A stretch of 64,000 nt of DNA from Ilex aquifolium (Eukaryota > Streptophyta > Magnoliopsida > Aquifoliales > Aquifoliaceae), in the NCBI GenBank assembly GCA_951799425.1, contig OX637401.1:33095780-33159779 (forward strand), in the 5' to 3' direction. Shown here in pieces: positions 63,610-64,000 of this stretch. How positions within the stretch are numbered: the stretch's first letter is position 1; every line of letters starts with the position of its first letter. The translations under genes were made by a program, and so were the position numbers. The notes below the pieces were generated by a model. That model had not been told where the DNA came from. It saw only the letters and a list, made by a program, of their open reading frames with translations, and searched no databases.

Positions 63610-64000
63610 ACAATGCCGCAAGAGTTATCTCAATCCGAGTTCGGGAGAAACAGTTATGTCCGATATACTATTTCATTTTAAAGGTGGACTACTTATTACA
63701 CCAAACTTGCGTTACAATAGAGCCCATGCTAGAGGATTTTTCATGACTTTTGATGTGAATAAAATGGTTAGGGATTCAAGAATTCTTTACAATGCAGCAA
63801 GAATCATCCTAATCAGAGACCGGAGTAAAAAGTTATGTCAGAAATACTAAAGAATGGGAAATTACTTTTTTTTCGTAGCGGAGGGGATGGCCAACTATAC
63901 CAAACTTCCATCACCATTTCGAACTTGTTAGAAGCTGAATCACCAATTTTGATCTCATTATATTGGTTAGGGTTTCAAGTTCTCATTACAATGCCGCAAG
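63610..64000 (+). repeat. Return of the c-class unit at the right edge, with partial next monomer
   Basis: Unit 63610-63987 leaves the 4-monomer order. Its B subunit has CGTAGCGG, AGAAGCTGAATC and CTCATTATATTG, the signature of the first unit of the 7-monomer repeat at 55.5 and 58.1 kb. Its A subunit has ATCATCCTAATCAG, as in units 53005, 54141 and 54899. The window then ends 13 bp into the next monomer (63988-64000). The 7-monomer order probably resumes beyond the window; that is a prediction. Confidence 0.75.

Larger units (their letters stand above)
1..64000 (+). repeat. 379-bp tandem satellite array filling the window
   Basis: Seen: one unit repeats head-to-tail from the first to the last base, always in the same orientation. 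There are 169 complete monomers plus 13 bp of the next one from 63988. Mean spacing is 378.6 bp; 102 units are 379 bp, 64 are 378 bp, two are 380 bp and one is 377 bp. Most neighbours differ by a handful of single-base changes. No other sequence interrupts the array, so there is no gene, RNA gene or mobile element anywhere in the window. Neither array edge is inside it. Known: long nuclear satellites with units near one or two nucleosome lengths are typical of centromeric, pericentromeric or subtelomeric heterochromatin. Inferred: a eukaryotic, probably plant, satellite; I do not recognise a named family. Confidence 0.98.
40132..64000 (+). repeat. Right array domain, 63 monomers plus a fragment
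   Basis: Monomer starts: 40132, 40511, 40890, 41269, 41647, 42025, 42404, 42783, 43162, 43540, 43918, 44297, 44676, 45055, 45433, 45812, 46191, 46570, 46948, 47327, 47705, 48083, 48462, 48841, 49220, 49598, 49977, 50356, 50735, 51113, 51491, 51870, 52249, 52628, 53005, 53384, 53763, 54141, 54520, 54899, 55278, 55656, 56036, 56414, 56793, 57172, 57551, 57929, 58307, 58687, 59065, 59444, 59823, 60202, 60580, 60959, 61338, 61717, 62095, 62474, 62853, 63232, 63610; fragment from 63988. The marker is an A subunit with TCCGAAATACT, TTTCAAAGG and GTGAACAAAATGG together. It occurs in 11 units, spaced 5, 9, 4, 7, 7, 6, 7, 7, 4 and 4 monomers apart. CGTAGCGG B subunits occur only here. Confidence 0.85.

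Noticed and set aside
47..63850. Over 250 short + strand open frames of 64-134 codons, looking like a family of small proteins
   Set aside because: They are the same frames of a tandem repeat. Many units carry stops within them (TTAAATTAG, TTTAAAATG, TTCATGAATTC), lengths change with 1-bp indels, the frames overlap at unit junctions, and there is no sign of codon-level constraint.
1..64000. CRISPR array or bacterial repeat region
   Set aside because: The repeats are 379 bp and abut directly with no unique spacers. There are no cas genes or other bacterial genes.
1..64000. Retrotransposon LTRs or other mobile element hidden in the array
   Set aside because: No unit departs from 377-380 bp. 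There are no target-site duplications, no polypurine tract or primer-binding site, and no coding domain of a transposase or reverse transcriptase.
1..64000. Telomere array
   Set aside because: Only a single nonamer resembling TTTAGGG repeats occurs per unit; there is no tandem heptamer.
1..64000. Ribosomal RNA intergenic spacer subrepeats
   Set aside because: No rRNA sequence, promoter or terminator occurs anywhere in 64 kb, far longer than usual spacer subrepeat tracts.

Overview
The whole 64 kb window is one uninterrupted, head-to-tail tandem satellite array. I find no protein-coding gene, RNA gene, transposable element, non-repeat spacer or change of orientation. The unit is 379 bp (about 36% G+C in the first monomer). 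Counting the recurring phase point ACAATGCCGCAAGAGTTAGC gives 169 complete monomers, then 13 bp of the next one from 63988. By length, 102 monomers are 379 bp, 64 are 378 bp, two are 380 bp and one is 377 bp. A long nuclear satellite with a mono- to dinucleosome-sized unit and nested higher-order repeats points to a eukaryotic centromere, pericentromere or other heterochromatic block. A plant is my best guess, from the unit size and a GAAAAAGTTATG-type motif that I recall from some plant satellites. The species cannot be read from the sequence.

Each 379 bp unit is itself an old dimer. Subunit A (179 bp, window 1-179) and subunit B (200 bp, window 180-379) are diverged relatives. They share four collinear boxes: ACAATGCCGCAAGA; AAAAAGTTATGTC; ACCAAACTT; and GGTTAGGG followed by TTCAAG. 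B is 21 bp longer, and the extra length lies between the second and third boxes, around a T8 tract.

Monomers fall into recognisable classes marked mainly in subunit B. My labels are w (GGGGAATTGGCAAC), h (AGAACATGAATC), p (GGGGATGG with CCTAGTGG), r (CGTAGTGG), a (CATAGTGG), c (CGTAGCGG) and g (AGAAGGTGAATC). The order h-p-r/a-g, often with w, recurs. The window divides into three domains by marker content. The left domain (1-24231) has AAATTAG-type A subunits and r-class B subunits, with 9-, 14- and 8-monomer duplications. The middle (24232-40131) is rich in class a and has a 4-monomer tandem duplication. The right (40132-64000) is marked by a TCCGAAATACT / TTTCAAAGG / GAACAAAATGG A-subunit haplotype seen 11 times, with 5-, 11-, 4- and 7-monomer duplications and a triplicated 4-monomer unit near the right end. 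Every duplication junction I found keeps the 379 bp phase, as expected for in-register unequal exchange or conversion.

Many short open frames (64, 68, 74, 81, 87, 96 and 134 codons) exist on the + strand, but they are by-products of the repeat. I do not annotate them as genes.
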